Source: Limnanthes douglasii subsp. nivea (taxonomy: Eukaryota; Streptophyta; Magnoliopsida; Brassicales; Limnanthaceae). From it: a stretch of 64,000 bases of DNA. The position numbers and the translations under genes were made by a program. Numbering within the stretch: the first letter of the stretch is position 1; each line of letters begins with the position of its first letter. The stretch spans positions 211,465,138-211,529,137 of the forward strand of contig JAUPFV010000001.1 in NCBI GenBank assembly GCA_036936605.1, given 5' to 3'. Below, one piece after another: positions 44,969 to 55,298 of the stretch. The notes beneath the pieces are model-generated. The model made no database searches. It saw only the letters and a program-made list of their open reading frames with translations, and was not told where the DNA came from.

Positions 44969-45958
44969 TTAACAGAAGTATCGAAGTTTATCTCCGCTGC
45001 AAGCAACGTAGCTTCTTCCTCCACTTGCTGAATTAAGTGAAGATTTTTTTTTTGTCTTGTACCCACAATTTACAGCAAAATGACCATATTTATGACAGTT
45101 GTAACATTTGACCTTTTTTATGTCAAATGTGGAATCATGTTTCTTATGTCTCTCACCTTCCTTGCTGGAATTATTTTTGCCTCGACCCTTTTCCCTGTCT
45201 CGGCCTCCTCCATTTCCTAGGCCTCTTTCTCTGTTACTCGGACTGCCTTGATCCCTGTTTTGCATATCTGTCTTCGCGTACAAGATTTTTTCAACACCTT
45301 TCTTTTCTTCAAACTTTGTCATCTTATCTTCAAAGGCTTTTAAAGAGCCTATGATTTCTTCTAGAGACTTTGAGGAGATATCACCAAACTCTTCAATAGT
45401 TGTGGCCACTGACATAAATTTTGATGACACCGATCTTAGCAATTTTTCGATGACATAACTGTTGTCAACGTTTGCTCCAAGAGACCTTATCTTACCGACT
45501 ATCATGGTCATCTTTCTGGTATACTCATCAACGGATTCATTCTCAGCCATGTCCATGCTGTCTAGTTCTCTTCTTAACGCTTGAGTTCCGACTTTAACAG
45601 CACGATCTGCTCCAACATGAGTCTCTTTCAACGCATCCCACACTCCTTTTACGGTGTCTTTATCCAGAATTTGATATAACGTCTCTTCATTCAATCCTTG
45701 GTAGAGAACAGCGAGTGCAAGTTGGTCTGTTTGTGTGTCAACCATTGACTCCACTGCTTCCCAAACTCCATGGATGCGCATGCAAATTTTCATCTGCATA
45801 GCCCATACTTGGTAGTTTGTATCAGACAGTTTCGGGTACTGGAAGGATAGAAATTTTTCCCTCGAGACAGATCTACCTCCAGAAACTCCTGTCTGCATGC
45901 CTCCACTGCCCCTCACCACACTGGCGTAACTATCATCCCGTCCTGGCGTGTTCGACAT
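44969..45958 (-). CDS. intact copia-type gag, 329 aa
   Basis: Forms the particle and packages RNA in the cytoplasm. The N-terminus is Ser/Gly-rich. Residues 36-60 read FLSFQYPKLSDTNYQVWAMQ, then MKICMRIHGVWEAVE, the DUF4219/UBN2 start found in copia gag. Residues 75-215 follow the UBN2 pattern (ALAVLYQGLNEETLYQILDK, ESVDEYTRKMTMIVGKIRSL, YVIEKLLRSV). A basic Gly/Arg linker leads to a zinc knuckle CYNCHKYGHFAVNC (285-298, CX2CX4HX4C) with all ligands kept. The ATG is 4 bases from the primer-binding site complement. The frame has no lesion, unlike every other gag in the window. A stop follows RYFC, before any protease motif. Confidence 0.92.
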   Translation of the reverse strand: MSNTPGRDDSYASVVRGSGGMQTGVSGGRSVSREKFLSFQYPKLSDTNYQVWAMQMKICMRIHGVWEAVESMVDTQTDQLALAVLYQGLNEETLYQILDKDTVKGVWDALKETHVGADRAVKVGTQALRRELDSMDMAENESVDEYTRKMTMIVGKIRSLGANVDNSYVIEKLLRSVSSKFMSVATTIEEFGDISSKSLEEIIGSLKAFEDKMTKFEEKKGVEKILYAKTDMQNRDQGSPSNRERGLGNGGGRDREKGRGKNNSSKEGERHKKHDSTFDIKKVKCYNCHKYGHFAVNCGYKTKKKSSLNSASGGRSYVACSGDKLRYFC

Positions 45959-45961
45959 TGC

Positions 45962-45974
45962 GGCTCTGATACCA
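45962..45974 (-). promoter_or_regulatory. primer-binding site of the gag-only element
   Basis: The minus strand reads TGGTATCAGAGCC, two bases from the 5' LTR end. It is a perfect match to the usual initiator-Met tRNA site of plant copia elements. Confidence 0.92.
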
Positions 45975-45976
45975 AT

Positions 45977-46254
45977 TGATGGATTTTAATCCTCCTGTAT
46001 TTGTGTGAATATAGGATTTTAATCCGTCTGTTTCTTTAGAATGTAGGATTGCGTTAAAAAAATGAAACAAAGACAACAAAGTTTTTGTGAAAGGGTTAAT
46101 TCATTTCACTAACATAATATCTTATATATTACATTGTAGAATAACTGAAACATAAACGGAATAAAACGGCTTCAAACCGTTTGATCCTATCTATTAAGGC
46201 CGTGTTTGTCGTTTCTGTTTTTCCGAAATCCTGACTACATAATTTAACCTTACA
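45977..46254 (-). repeat. 5' LTR of the gag-only element
   Basis: 278 bases, same ends as the 3' LTR (TGATGG…CTTACA on the plus strand). Contains CATAATATCTTATATATTAC, an AT-rich candidate promoter. Confidence 0.93.
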
Positions 46255-46259
46255 AGGGA

Positions 46260-47420
46260 AGCTAGTGAACGGTCTGATCTAGGGGGGATATTCCCGTGGG
46301 TACAATGGCACGCGGAAAAGCTTTTGCAAATAATATAGGATCAATTTCCTCCTTTATGAATATTGTACCGTCTGATTGAATGCAACTGAGAGATGAGAGA
46401 TGTTGCTTCTGATTCCCAATGGTGTGCGCCTGATATGAAAATTGGTCTCTCACATATCTTAGTCATCGTGTGCTTGTGGTTGACGCTACTACTTCAGTTA
46501 AAGCGTTTTCTAGAGCTATCCTTTTATTATAACATGCCGATGGCAGGAATTATCCATCGACAACTCGAGTTGACCACTGAGGTACGTATAGGGTGAGATG
46601 TATTAAAATATTGCTTATGATGTGGAGGTTAATTTTGGGGTATTGGTGTTGTAGATTCATCATAACTCATTCATTTTGGTATACCACCGGATGTCACCCT
46701 TTGATTCGTAGGCCATGGAGAATTCCCAACCAGAGGCTTTGTTTTTTGGATATGTGGAGGGGATAACATGAGAAATTTATACGCGGCAATGATGAAATGA
46801 AGCATGCACTGACGATTGTGGCCGATAAGCGCAGTGCATGTCGTAAGGAATGCTTGAAGCTTATAAATGGGAAGACTCTACTGACCACATAAGGAAACCA
46901 TTTGCCTAAGAAGAATAATGAGTTGATGGCTCAATTAACAGGGTTACTAACGCAAAAAAATGGCGCAAAAATAACAAATTAAGGAACAATCAGATAAGGT
47001 GGCAGCTCTTACTCTGGAGATTGCTAATCTGTATGTGGTGGTCGCTGAAGTGAAAACCGAGCAAGAGGGGAAGGAAGGGGTGCTCATGAAGAAGGCTAAG
47101 TATGACATGATTTAAAAAAAAGAGCCATGTTATGGATGTGTCCATAGAGATGATTGAGAAAAGTCAGAAAGAAACCATTCTAGAGCTCTGGGTGCTTAAT
47201 CCGCTCATGTCGACGGGGTCTATTTAGAAATGTATCCCTGTGGAAAACAACTGGATCGATTTGAGGAGCTAAAGACTGCAAAGCCCACCAAAGAGTAGAT
47301 TCAGATGGTGGTCTATGATCCTCCCATGCTCTCTGGCCAAACAAATGTGAAATAGGCCTCCCACACGTGAAGATTACAAGTAATATGCTAGAGACCAGAT
47401 CAACTCTGCCGCCAAAGGAC
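46260..47420 (+). pseudogene. antisense-ORF region of Tat element E (coiled coil)
   Basis: The plus strand at 46970-47100 gives KEQSDKVAALTLEIANLYVV and VAEVKTEQEGKEGVLMKKAK, a coiled-coil stretch as in the antisense ORF of element A (2.5-2.9 kb), followed by a weak WIDLRS/EELKTAKPT segment. Upstream pieces (46390-46600, 46770-46900) recur in the 62-64 kb copy. Position (between integrase and 3' end) and strand agree with an additional Tat ORF. The conserved 'gypsy type transposon' block was not found. All frames are short and broken. Confidence 0.4.
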
Positions 47421-47929
47421 ATTTGATTATATGTGATAGAAAAATTGATTGTTTATTGGGAGAAGATATTTTTGTTATGCATATGTTATGATTGTTTCTC
47501 TATATAAAAACGCGGCTAAGTGTAGCCCATCATGTAGCCTATAAGAGTATTCCAATTGGCATGTTCATGGGAGAGACTTATTCGGCCTATTGTGTGGCCT
47601 AATAAACGCTTGGAAAGGACTAGTTTGCGTATAATATTGATTCTAGGTATTGGTCTCTGTATGAACCCTTACGTAGCCTCTAAGGGCAACACCAATCTAC
47701 CCATTCGTTTATTGGACTTGAGTTGTATAGACGCAGTATAAGCTAGTGAATAGACTATAGGCGTGGTTCAATGATCATAAAGGTATTTTTGTATTAGAAT
47801 GAGAACATAAAATAAACACATATGATGGCGAAAACTGGAAATTGTCATTGATAAAAAAGAATATAGTTTCAAATGACTAATATTCTAAGGATGCATGAGT
47901 ATATAATTGTATTGGTCCCCTAGCCGATA

Positions 47930-48900
47930 TGATTCATGGTGGCCTCATGCGATAACTGTGTAAAAACCTTTCAAAGTCGGTCCCAACTTGATTGTAGCCT
48001 TGTCACGAGCTCCATAAAATACCTTATGCATCACTAAATGACCCTCATACATGATTCATGTTCATAGATTGGAATTAAAATGACTCCGCATAAGGATTTT
48101 GTAATGTTCGGTACGTACCAAGGCATGTTCGCGGTACTCCTCAATTGGCCTCTCGATCTGCATCATTGGGTTGGTTCCATATACTTTGCCACTCTATGGC
48201 TTATAATACTGACATCTATAGGGACTACGACCTCCATACTCTAAACCAAGGAGAAAGGTTTCTTTCGTATGCATGATCGGGGGATGATGCAGTAAGCCCA
48301 TAAAACCTCTATTAGTTGATCTGCCCATTTAGCCTTAGCACTCTCAATCATATATTTATGCCATCCAAAAGGGTACGATTAATCACTTCCAGTTGGACAT
48401 TCTATTGACGATAGTATGGAGTGGAAACGTGTTTTTAATCTCATAGCGTGTGTAAAACAATTTGACGACAGAGTTTTGGAACTAGGGGACGTTATCTTTC
48501 ACAAGCATATGTTGAATACCAAAATGGGATAATATCTGGTGGTATACGAATTCATGTATTTCTTGTGCTCGAGTGAAATAAACTTTTTTAACTTCCATTC
48601 ATTTAGTAACGTAGTCAACAACAACCACAAGCTATTGGTGCTTTCCAGTTTCTAAATGTAGTGTGCCAACCAAATCAATCCCTCATTTATCAAAAGGTGG
48701 GGGCGGACATGTGAATCATGCGGTCAATAGGCAAGTGACTAGTGTTGGCAAATTTTTGGCAGGAGTGGAATCCCTACAAGAGACGCTCGGTGTCAGTGGC
48801 TAAGCCAGGCTTTTAGTAACCTTTTAGTATATATCAGCGGGTAAAACTTTGGTGACCACAATGGGTCACTACTTCTACCTCGTGCAAGTCGTGTAGAACT
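47930..48900 (-). pseudogene. Tat element E integrase remnant
   Basis: The minus strand from 48110 gives LVMHKVFYGARDKATIKLGP and TLKGFYTVIA, matching the C-terminal VLRKVF…GKLGPNWEGPY module. Further right (48700-48380) LHLETGKHQ, VVVVDYVTKWMEVKKVYFTR, LVKDNVP*FQN and VIV-like pieces match the integrase core (IVVAIDYFSKWVEAEPL, TTDNGPQF in element A). The second catalytic Asp appears as KDN. Stops every 20-40 codons. Confidence 0.65.
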
Positions 48901-49351
48901 ATGGTAGCTTCCTCATGACTAGGGCATCATGACATGGATCTCGTCACATTTTTTTAGTAAAGGTTCCTATCCATGATAGTATACTTGGCAGCACGCAGCT
49001 GCAAGGCCCTTATCTTCTCTTTCTCACGAGAGAGAGCGCCATCACGGAGATACTATAGATAAGGTTGGCATTGGTTGGTTACTAATTCTATTGTGAAAAT
49101 TCTTGGATTAGATGTAGAGACATCGGTAGTGGGAGAAGGTTGTAATAGGTCGAGTGGGCTGTCTCCTGAGGCGGCAATCTTTGTTACGATGTTTGTAGAT
49201 AAATTGTCTATACGCGGTACTTGGTCTTATATAACCTCGTCAAATTTGAATACTAGCTCTTTCAAAGTTGTGAGATAATGGCGAGTTGTCTCCTGTCTAG
49301 TATCATATAATCCTTTGGCGTTGTTGACCACTACTTGAGAATCAAATCGAC

Positions 49352-49612
49352 CTATATAAATCGAGCCCCGCAGATATATGCTAATTTCATCCTACCCAAT
49401 ACATTCTCATACTCAGCAGCGTTATTCGTAGTTAGTAGTTTTATGATGATACCCGCTCTCCCTTCAAGTTCTCTCCAAGCCCCATCGGTTTCGGGGATCC
49501 ATTCTGGTGGGGCATTGTCCTTTTGTGGTGCAGCAACATCATCCCCTCCCCCCGCGTGAAACACAAAAAAGTTGTTGATGAAATCAGCTATGGATTGGAC
49601 TTTGATCGCCAT
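49352..49612 (-). pseudogene. Tat element E second RNase H remnant
   Basis: An 86-codon frame: AIKVQSIADFINNFFV matches the connector AIKAQVLADFLVEF of element A. PETDGAWRELEGRAGIIIKL is the start of the second RNase H (TDG with the first Asp), joined by a deletion to TTNNAAEYENVLGRMKLAYI, the helix with the conserved Glu. It confirms that E, like A, had the Tat-specific second RNase H. Confidence 0.75.
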
Positions 49613-50000
49613 ATGGAGATCGTATTTGATATTGTATTCTCTAACTTCTACATACCATTGCGTTAGTCTATCAGATATGTTGGGTTTTTGTCAGACGTAC
49701 TTTAAAGGAAAGGATGTGCCCATAGTAACGGTATGAATTTAGAAGTAGGGTCGACTGTGCGTTTCTGCTTAGTGAGGTATTTTTTGGTGTAGTTGACCGG
49801 ATGCTATAGGCGCTAATAGAAAATACATAAAGTAGAAGGTAAAGATAGAGAGGTTCATCGGTGGTTGGAGCAGAAAGGATTTCCGATGGTGTTATATAAT
49901 TTTTAAGCACTCCAAAAGATTTGTTAAACCATTCGTTCCATCCAAATTTCTTGCCTTCTTGAAAGACCTCTAAGAAGGGATGACTTTTTTACCACGCCCT
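49613..50000 (-). pseudogene. Tat element E first RNase H remnant
   Basis: FGVLKNYITPSEILSAPTTD and EPLYLYLLLYVFSISAYSIR (frame 49910-49671) match the F..LK.YL..PPLLS.P…LYLYLAVS..AVSAVL pattern of the RNase H-like domain after gypsy RT. It runs out of frame after 49800. Confidence 0.7.
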
Positions 50001-50720
50001 CGATATGAATCATGAAAAAGTTGATAGGCGCCACGTTAAGCATTGTACTTCTTTTACATTCCTTGGTGGTTCTATCTGCATAAACGCTTTTAATTGGTCG
50101 CGGTCACCCTCTATCCCGTTCTTACTTATGATATAGCCTAAGCATGTGTCATTTCAGACTTCAAAATAATATTTGACCGAACTAAAGTTAATGTTAAACC
50201 TTCGTTAGGTGGCACACCCCTGTACTGCTTTTAACGATCATATTCATGTAAGCCTCTATATAATGACCCATTTGATCCTTCAATATACGATTTACAAGAA
50301 ATTGGTAAGTTGAACCCGTATTTTCTAGACCGAAAGACATAACGGTATGGGAGTACAGCCCCCTCCGGTTTGGAACGTTGTATGCTCTTCATCCATATGG
50401 TGAATGCTAAATTGGTTATATCCTGAGTATGCGTCCATAAATGATAAGTATTCACGCTCGAAATCTGAATACACCAGCTAGTCTATGCAAGGGTGCAGAA
50501 AAGGAACCTTTGGGCAGGCCTGGTTGAGGTCAGTGAAGTCGGTGCCCATGCGCTATTGTCCGTCCTTCTTCTTAGCCAAAATAAGGTTTCTTAGCCACAC
50601 AGGATACCTCGATATGCGAATATGAACTAGTCTCAAGAGCTTGTCAAGCTCCATGTTGATGGCCCTTTTTTTCTCTACTGAAAACTATCGTTCCTTCTAG
50701 CGGATATATCGCTGGAAATC
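50001..50720 (-). pseudogene. Tat element E reverse transcriptase remnant
   Basis: The minus strand yields, in shifting frames, MELDKLLRLVHIRISRYPVW, GTDFTDLNQACPKVPFLHPC, YLSFMDAYSGYNQF (first catalytic Asp kept), then NGIEGDRDQLKAFMQIEPPR, NVKEVQCLTWRLSTFSWFIS. The order equals RT of element A. The YIDD box is not visible in any frame, so it is lost or altered. Confidence 0.75.
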
Positions 50721-50799
50721 TAAGAAAAAAACATCCAAATTCTATTGTAATAAGACAATCAAGGGACCCTCGACCCTCAGTCGGTAATTATTTATATAT

Positions 50800-52180
50800 G
50801 TTGTCTAGGGAACCACTTGGTCGTTCTGTTTTACGAGGTTCATCGAACAAATCGGACAATGAGGGTGAGTCTACGGTTTGTTCCCCTGTTCCATTGCGAG
50901 TTAATTGGTATCACATAGGCTCGATGGGGTTGATTGTTATTGGATAACAGGTTCAGGCAGTCTACTGATTTCCATGAATTATGCCTATAGAGCTGCCAAC
51001 TCGATATAACATATTGCCTAAAAGTGTAAGGGATGGCCTCTATTTTGTATAGCTATGGTCATCTGATAATGGCACGGTAAGATCTGTCGGCTTTGAAGAT
51101 CATGAAGAGTGTTGTGACTTCTTTTTTCTAGCATCATGACCAACCTTTACCATGAATTCAACATGCACTATGATGACTTACCCTCGTATCCGACCAATGT
51201 CTGATGAGTAGATTAGTAATCGGGTACCTCTAACATTTTGTCATAACTGTCTTTGGAAATAATATTCTCTGAGCTACGTCCATCAACGAGCACTCGAGTC
51301 ACTATTACGCATCCGAAATCCAGATTGATAGTTATGGCATCCTCCTGAGGTGTCGCGCTCCTTCACAAACTGTCGTAGTGAGGTCAACGACCGCGTCGCG
51401 ATAATTATAGTGAGAAGACATTTCTATAAAGTGTATCCTGTGGTCGACTTTTCTCATTATTTTAGATTGTTAGTCATCGTCGATAAAGAAGCTGAACATT
51501 CGTCCGTTTTGGTTTCTCTAGTCGTTGTGATATGAGCACAAGTGTCGAGTTGATTGCTTGTCCCCCAGCGTACTTATAGTTCACGAGGGTTCATATCCCA
51601 TTCGTCCTTTAGTTCGATTATAAATCACTGATATTGTCTTAATTAGTGGTGTAAAGCGTCGCGCACGCTTATCATAGTAAGAATCACCCATACGGTTACC
51701 ATAATTTCTCATAGGTTCGCGCGTGAATCACCCTTCATAGGGTCGCGGTTGTATCACCCTTCGTAGCATCTTCCACGCAGATGAATTGATCTGCTTTGGT
51801 CATAAGTTCCCCCATCGTTTTGACTGAGAACCTAACTAGATAAGTGTAGAGTTCTCTTGTACAGTCTAAACCTCACTTCAAAGATGCTACCGTTCTTGTC
51901 AGCTATAAATCTGGCAGGGTATTCATTGTATTGACAAACCTCATAACGTATCTTTTTAAGGATTCACCCCTTTTTTGGTATAGGTCCAATATATAATCGG
52001 TTTCACACCTTGATTCATTGTTTCCAATGAATTTATATCCAAACGCATTGTAGAGTCTTAAAAAAATCACGTATAAACCCGTTTGGAAAACAACAAAACC
52101 AATTCATACCATTACCTTTAAGAATTGCTCTTAATGCATTATTTTCCTTGGTTCACTTGGAAGCAGTATGTCTTGCCTCA
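50800..52180 (-). pseudogene. Tat element E protease and gag end (weak traces)
   Basis: The region lies between RT and the TRIM at 52185, where protease and gag should be. Phrases such as YLVRFSVKTMGELMTKADQF (about 51840-51780, like the gag phrase L..Y..RF..E….) suggest gag, but I see no clear protease motif. Many stops. Confidence 0.4.
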
Positions 52181-52184
52181 TGTG

Positions 52185-52424
52185 TGTTGGATAAATATTG
52201 AACTTGAACACGTGTTAATGTATTAGTTATTAAAGCAGTTAGTAAGATAAAATCAAACCGTTAGTTATTTATCTATATAAGAGACAGTGTAATGATATTT
52301 GATAAATGAAAGGAGAGGTACCTCATTTCCATACTTGCGGTCTTATTTCATATTTGTGTGTCTTATTTCATATTTGTATCTGTATCTCTATCTGCTGTTT
52401 TATTTTAGGGACCTTGTCCCTACA
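52185..52424 (+). repeat. 5' LTR of the TRIM
   Basis: 240 bases; contains TATATAAGAG near 52274 and a TCTTATTTCATATTTGTGTG-type short duplication. Confidence 0.92.
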
Positions 52425-52426
52425 TT

Positions 52427-52440
52427 TGGTATCAGAGCCC
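52427..52440 (+). promoter_or_regulatory. primer-binding site of the TRIM
   Basis: TGGTATCAGAGCCC, two bases after the LTR, is a perfect initiator-Met tRNA type site. Confidence 0.9.
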
Positions 52441-52454
52441 GTGTTGTCAAAGTA

Positions 52455-52776
52455 ATGGCCAACGAAGGTAGTTGCAGTTAAATCAAATCGTCGATCGCGA
52501 TCAAATATCCAACGTTAAGCGAAATAGAATACAACATTTGGGCTGTCAAGATGAAGATAATCTTGCGTTCGCTAGGAGTATGGTCAGTGATCGAAGGTGA
52601 AGACAGAGACTAGTTGTGATTTCTCAAGCCGAAGCAGACGACAAAAGAGGATTGGGACGCACTCAAGGAGATGCGCATAAATTTCAGAGAAACAGATGGT
52701 AAAAGAGATCTTCACGAACTCTTCAGATAAAAAGGAAAATCAGGCAGACACGAAGAAGACAACAATCAAGTTCAGT
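52455..52776 (+). pseudogene. gag-start relic inside the TRIM
   Basis: ATG at 52455 gives MANEGSCS then TAA. Beyond the stop the frame reads IAIKYPTLSEIEYNIWAVKM, then KIILRSLGVWSVIEG. This is the start of copia gag (compare PKLSDTNYQVWAMQMKICMR in the gag-only element). The rest of gag and all of pol are absent, so the TRIM looks like an internal deletion derivative of a copia element that kept gag codons. Confidence 0.75.
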
Positions 52777-52790
52777 GTTAAGGGGAAGAA
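52777..52790 (+). promoter_or_regulatory. polypurine tract of the TRIM
   Basis: GTTAAGGGGAAGAA immediately precedes the second LTR. Confidence 0.85.
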
Positions 52791-53024
52791 TGTTGGATAA
52801 ACATAAAACTTGAACACGTGTTAATGTATTAGTTATTAAAGCAGTTAGTAAGATAAGACCAAACCGTTAGTTATTTGTCTATATAAGAGACACTGTAATG
52901 ATATTTGATAAATGAAATGACAGTTACATAATTTCCATACTTGCAGTCTTATTTCATATCTGTATGTCTTATTTCATATTTGTGTCTGTATCTGCTGTTT
53001 TATTTTAGGGACCTTGTCCCTGCA
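52791..53024 (+). repeat. 3' LTR of the TRIM
   Basis: 234 bases. Compared with the 5' LTR it lacks a 6-base TCTCTA-type repeat unit and has about 15 substitutions, suggesting a moderately old insertion. Confidence 0.92.
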
Positions 53025-53029
53025 ATGTG

Positions 53030-53625
53030 TAGACTCCCGCTGCGTGTGATAATTTCTTCCAACTACTTACACATTTCCCTTCATTAACCTTTTCTTGCTT
53101 TGAGGACTTGCTCCTTCGATTTTATCTACTGACCTATAAACCTTATTGTTGCCTCTCATGGCTACCACCTCTTACCTTTATGGTTAGTGAGTGAAGGGGT
53201 TTTCGCCAGTGTAGCTCTGGCTTCCTGATCCTAGGCTTCTTGCAACTGGACGATTTCGTGCTGGTCTTGTTTCATTTTCTTTTATTTGCAATTCCACTCG
53301 ATGAACTACAGAAGTGGTCGTCTGGTGACCTACATTAGTAATAGGCTTTACCAAAGTGGGCACAATCTCATATCTTGGGTTGACCTAGACCGCTGTAGCG
53401 GCTGGCTACGGGCCATCTTCTACAATTATTCGAACCAATACCACCACCGAATGAATTAAAGCTAGATCTTCCTGCAAGACTACCTGGAAACGAAAATTAA
53501 GTTTGGTCACCCATTGCGTCGGGAAGATGTGCTCAGCTTCCAGCCGAAATATTTCCCTTCAACATTTCCTTTCGATTCTGGATCCAGTTACCACCATTAG
53601 GTTAAAGTTCTTTGCCTCTTTTTGA
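53030..53625 (-). pseudogene. Tat element E gag start (weak traces)
   Basis: DNA on the 5' side of the TRIM, between it and the PBS of element E, is where the gag N-terminus should be. I see no conserved phrase, only short broken frames. The assignment rests on position. Confidence 0.35.
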
Positions 53626-53630
53626 TAGCG

Positions 53631-53648
53631 TTACCACAGATGGAGTCA
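53631..53648 (-). promoter_or_regulatory. primer-binding-site-like sequence of element E
   Basis: The plus strand TTACCACAGATGGAGTCA is the counterpart of TTTCTCACAGACGGTGCCA in element A, with several changes. It is followed 4 bases later by TGTAAAGG, a possible LTR start. Confidence 0.5.
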
Positions 53649-53652
53649 AATA

Positions 53653-54060
53653 TGTAAAGGAAAAATACTCACAAATGTAAATATTTAAATAATAATTTTA
53701 TTTCCCCCAGAAGATAATATACATTGTACACTGATATGAAATGTATTTATACATTTTCTCTCCCCACTAAATACACTTGTGTGTTGTGTCAAACACGGGT
53801 TTATTTTCCATCGAATGTGGACCACTGTTAATGGTCATTACATCCATTTGTTTTTAGTTGCGAATTAATACTAATTATATACTATTTTATTACCCATTAC
53901 GCTTAGCAGCCCTGCAGCCTGAATATTGTTGTATTGATTAGGCATCATGCGCTGCACGTGGCCTCAATAAAGTCTTACATCTGCTTGGTGAAACCACAGT
54001 CGACCTCTACACTGTAAATACTTAAACATACCCACGATAATACCTCAATAACAATATAGT
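53653..54060 (-). repeat. probable 5' LTR of element E
   Basis: Follows the PBS-like site. A minus-strand TATA box (TATAAATA, 53744-53751) points into gag. The outer edge is unresolved: no partner LTR was found, and GGGTGCGTT occurs at both 54074 and 54120. Confidence 0.45.
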
Positions 54061-54299
54061 CCATTTTGACAATGGGTGCGTTCGGTTATACCTCGGTAAG
54101 TTTTATACTTTTATTCTCAATGGGTGCGTTACGTCCCAAGCGATACTCTTCGGCTACCTCTGCTGCTCGGTGTGGATGTTTACTAGTTTGGATATGGGTT
54201 ATACCCTTCGTCTTTATGGTGTGTGATCCTAAAACTTTGAGAGAAACCATATCTTGTCTTGTAATGGCGACCTCATCATTTAAGTTACATCATTTTTAA

Positions 54300-54925
54300 G
54301 ATATATAAATCTATTTATAAGGCGTTACATCTTTAAGATATGTAATAAATCTATTTATAGCGTGTTTATGATATATAAGGTCAACTTATATATAAGACCA
54401 AGATTAGACTAGTGCTTACAAATATCACTTGTTTATGGCTAAATGTTAATACAAAGTAGAATAAAGACGCATAATATAATTAAATTATTAGTAGCCTAGT
54501 TCTTGCGAGTTTGTAGATGAATGCTTTAACCTTGTCTATAGTTCTTGACATAGTCTAACTTATGAATTCTCTAGGGTACTTAGTCCTTGGTTTCGCTGAA
54601 AAAAGGTTTTTATATAAAAGCACATGGGTCTTTGTTAGATACATGTATGCTCGAGGGTGTTGGGTCAAGCTTGAAAGTCTAAGAGGGTGCATTGAGATGG
54701 TCTTTAATTGAGAGAGACTCCGAAAAATTGTATAATTTCTCCACTTTAAAAAATTCAAGGTGATCTTTGGTAGATTTATTGTCAATGGACCAGAATCATT
54801 AGATATAAAGGTCGATCATTTTCTTGTCCAAAGTTGTCGGGTGCCATCTTATATAGCTGCATTGAGAAGGTCGTGCTCAGAATCACCAGAAGGGCTTCGT
54901 TTCTCCACCTTCAGAAAGTCATAGA
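54300..54925. other. spacer, nothing recognised
   Basis: AT-rich with short internal similarities (TTTATAAGGCGTTACATC / TTTATAGCGTG). No motif-bearing frame; the 76-codon minus frame at 54785 looks accidental. Confidence 0.4.
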
Positions 54926-54927
54926 AT

Positions 54928-55271
54928 GAGAAAAGAAGACAATGGAGGCTGCGATCGATTAGGGTTAGAACATATTAGGAAAGAGAAGTCTTTTATGTGT
55001 CGGGCTCCGATGTGGATTGAGGTCAAGCTTTGGACCAGAAAGTAGGCTATGGGACTAATGGATTGGGTTGGATACTTGTGTGAACTTATATCCTAAAGGC
55101 CCAGTTTAATAAACAAAATTCAGTTTTATATATATAACAGAATGTAACAATATATTGTTACGTTAATAGGTCCATAGCTTGATATATAAAGCTATAACAA
55201 ATGAAACAACTTTTCAAGTGTATAAAATATAATTTCTTGGTTCTTTGTGACTGCTTTATCCTGGCTTACCC
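54928..55271 (+). repeat. 5' LTR of copia C
   Basis: Starts about TCATAGAATGAGAAAAG and ends CTTACCCTAAC. GATTAGGGTTAGAACA, TTGGACCAGA and GATATATAAAGC are shared with the LTRs of B. The following TTCGTATTAGAGCA is a mutated TGGTATCAGAGCA primer-binding site. Confidence 0.8.
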
Positions 55272-55298
55272 TAACTTCGTATTAGAGCACCTCCTTCA

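Larger units (their letters stand above)
44633..46254 (-). mobile_element. gag-only LTR retrotransposon (TR-GAG type), 1622 bp
   Basis: Two 278-base LTRs (44633-44910, 45977-46254) start TGATGG and end CTTACA on the plus strand and differ at 3 positions by eye (about 99% identical). A perfect 5 bp target duplication AGGGA flanks it (44628-44632, 46255-46259). A primer-binding site and polypurine tract are in place. The only coding region is an intact gag. No pol trace remains, so it would depend on a helper element. This layout matches the TR-GAG class described in plants. The related locus near 62.09 kb is empty. Confidence 0.93.
52185..53024 (+). mobile_element. TRIM-like LTR element, 840 bp, in element E
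   Basis: LTRs of 240 and 234 bases (52185-52424, 52791-53024), both TGTTGGATAAA…TTGTCCCTRCA, about 93% alike by eye. Perfect 5 bp target duplication ATGTG (52180-52184, 53025-53029). PBS TGGTATCAGAGCCC at 52427-52440 and polypurine tract AAGGGGAAGAA just before the second LTR. The 366-base interior encodes only a broken gag start. Each LTR has TCTATATAAGAGAC as a TATA region. It is a miniature, non-autonomous copia-type element. Confidence 0.93.
41970..54300 (-). mobile_element. Tat-like gypsy element E, heavily decayed, with nested insertions
   Basis: On the minus strand from right to left: 5' LTR and PBS-like site (53.63 kb), gag traces, RT, RNase H, second RNase H, integrase tail (47.93 kb), then a plus-strand coiled-coil segment (46.77-47.4 kb) in the position of the Tat antisense ORF. 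No frame longer than about 90 codons survives in pol. Four younger elements interrupt it (42194-42519, 42690-43953, 44633-46254, 52185-53024). Its 3' part has a second copy at 61.5-64 kb. Left boundary and 3' LTR not found. Confidence 0.7.

Noticed and set aside
54066..54299. 77-codon plus ORF with hydrophobic residues as a membrane protein
   Set aside because: No conserved motif; lies in or beside the LTR of element E and has LTR-like direct repeats (GGGTGCGTT).
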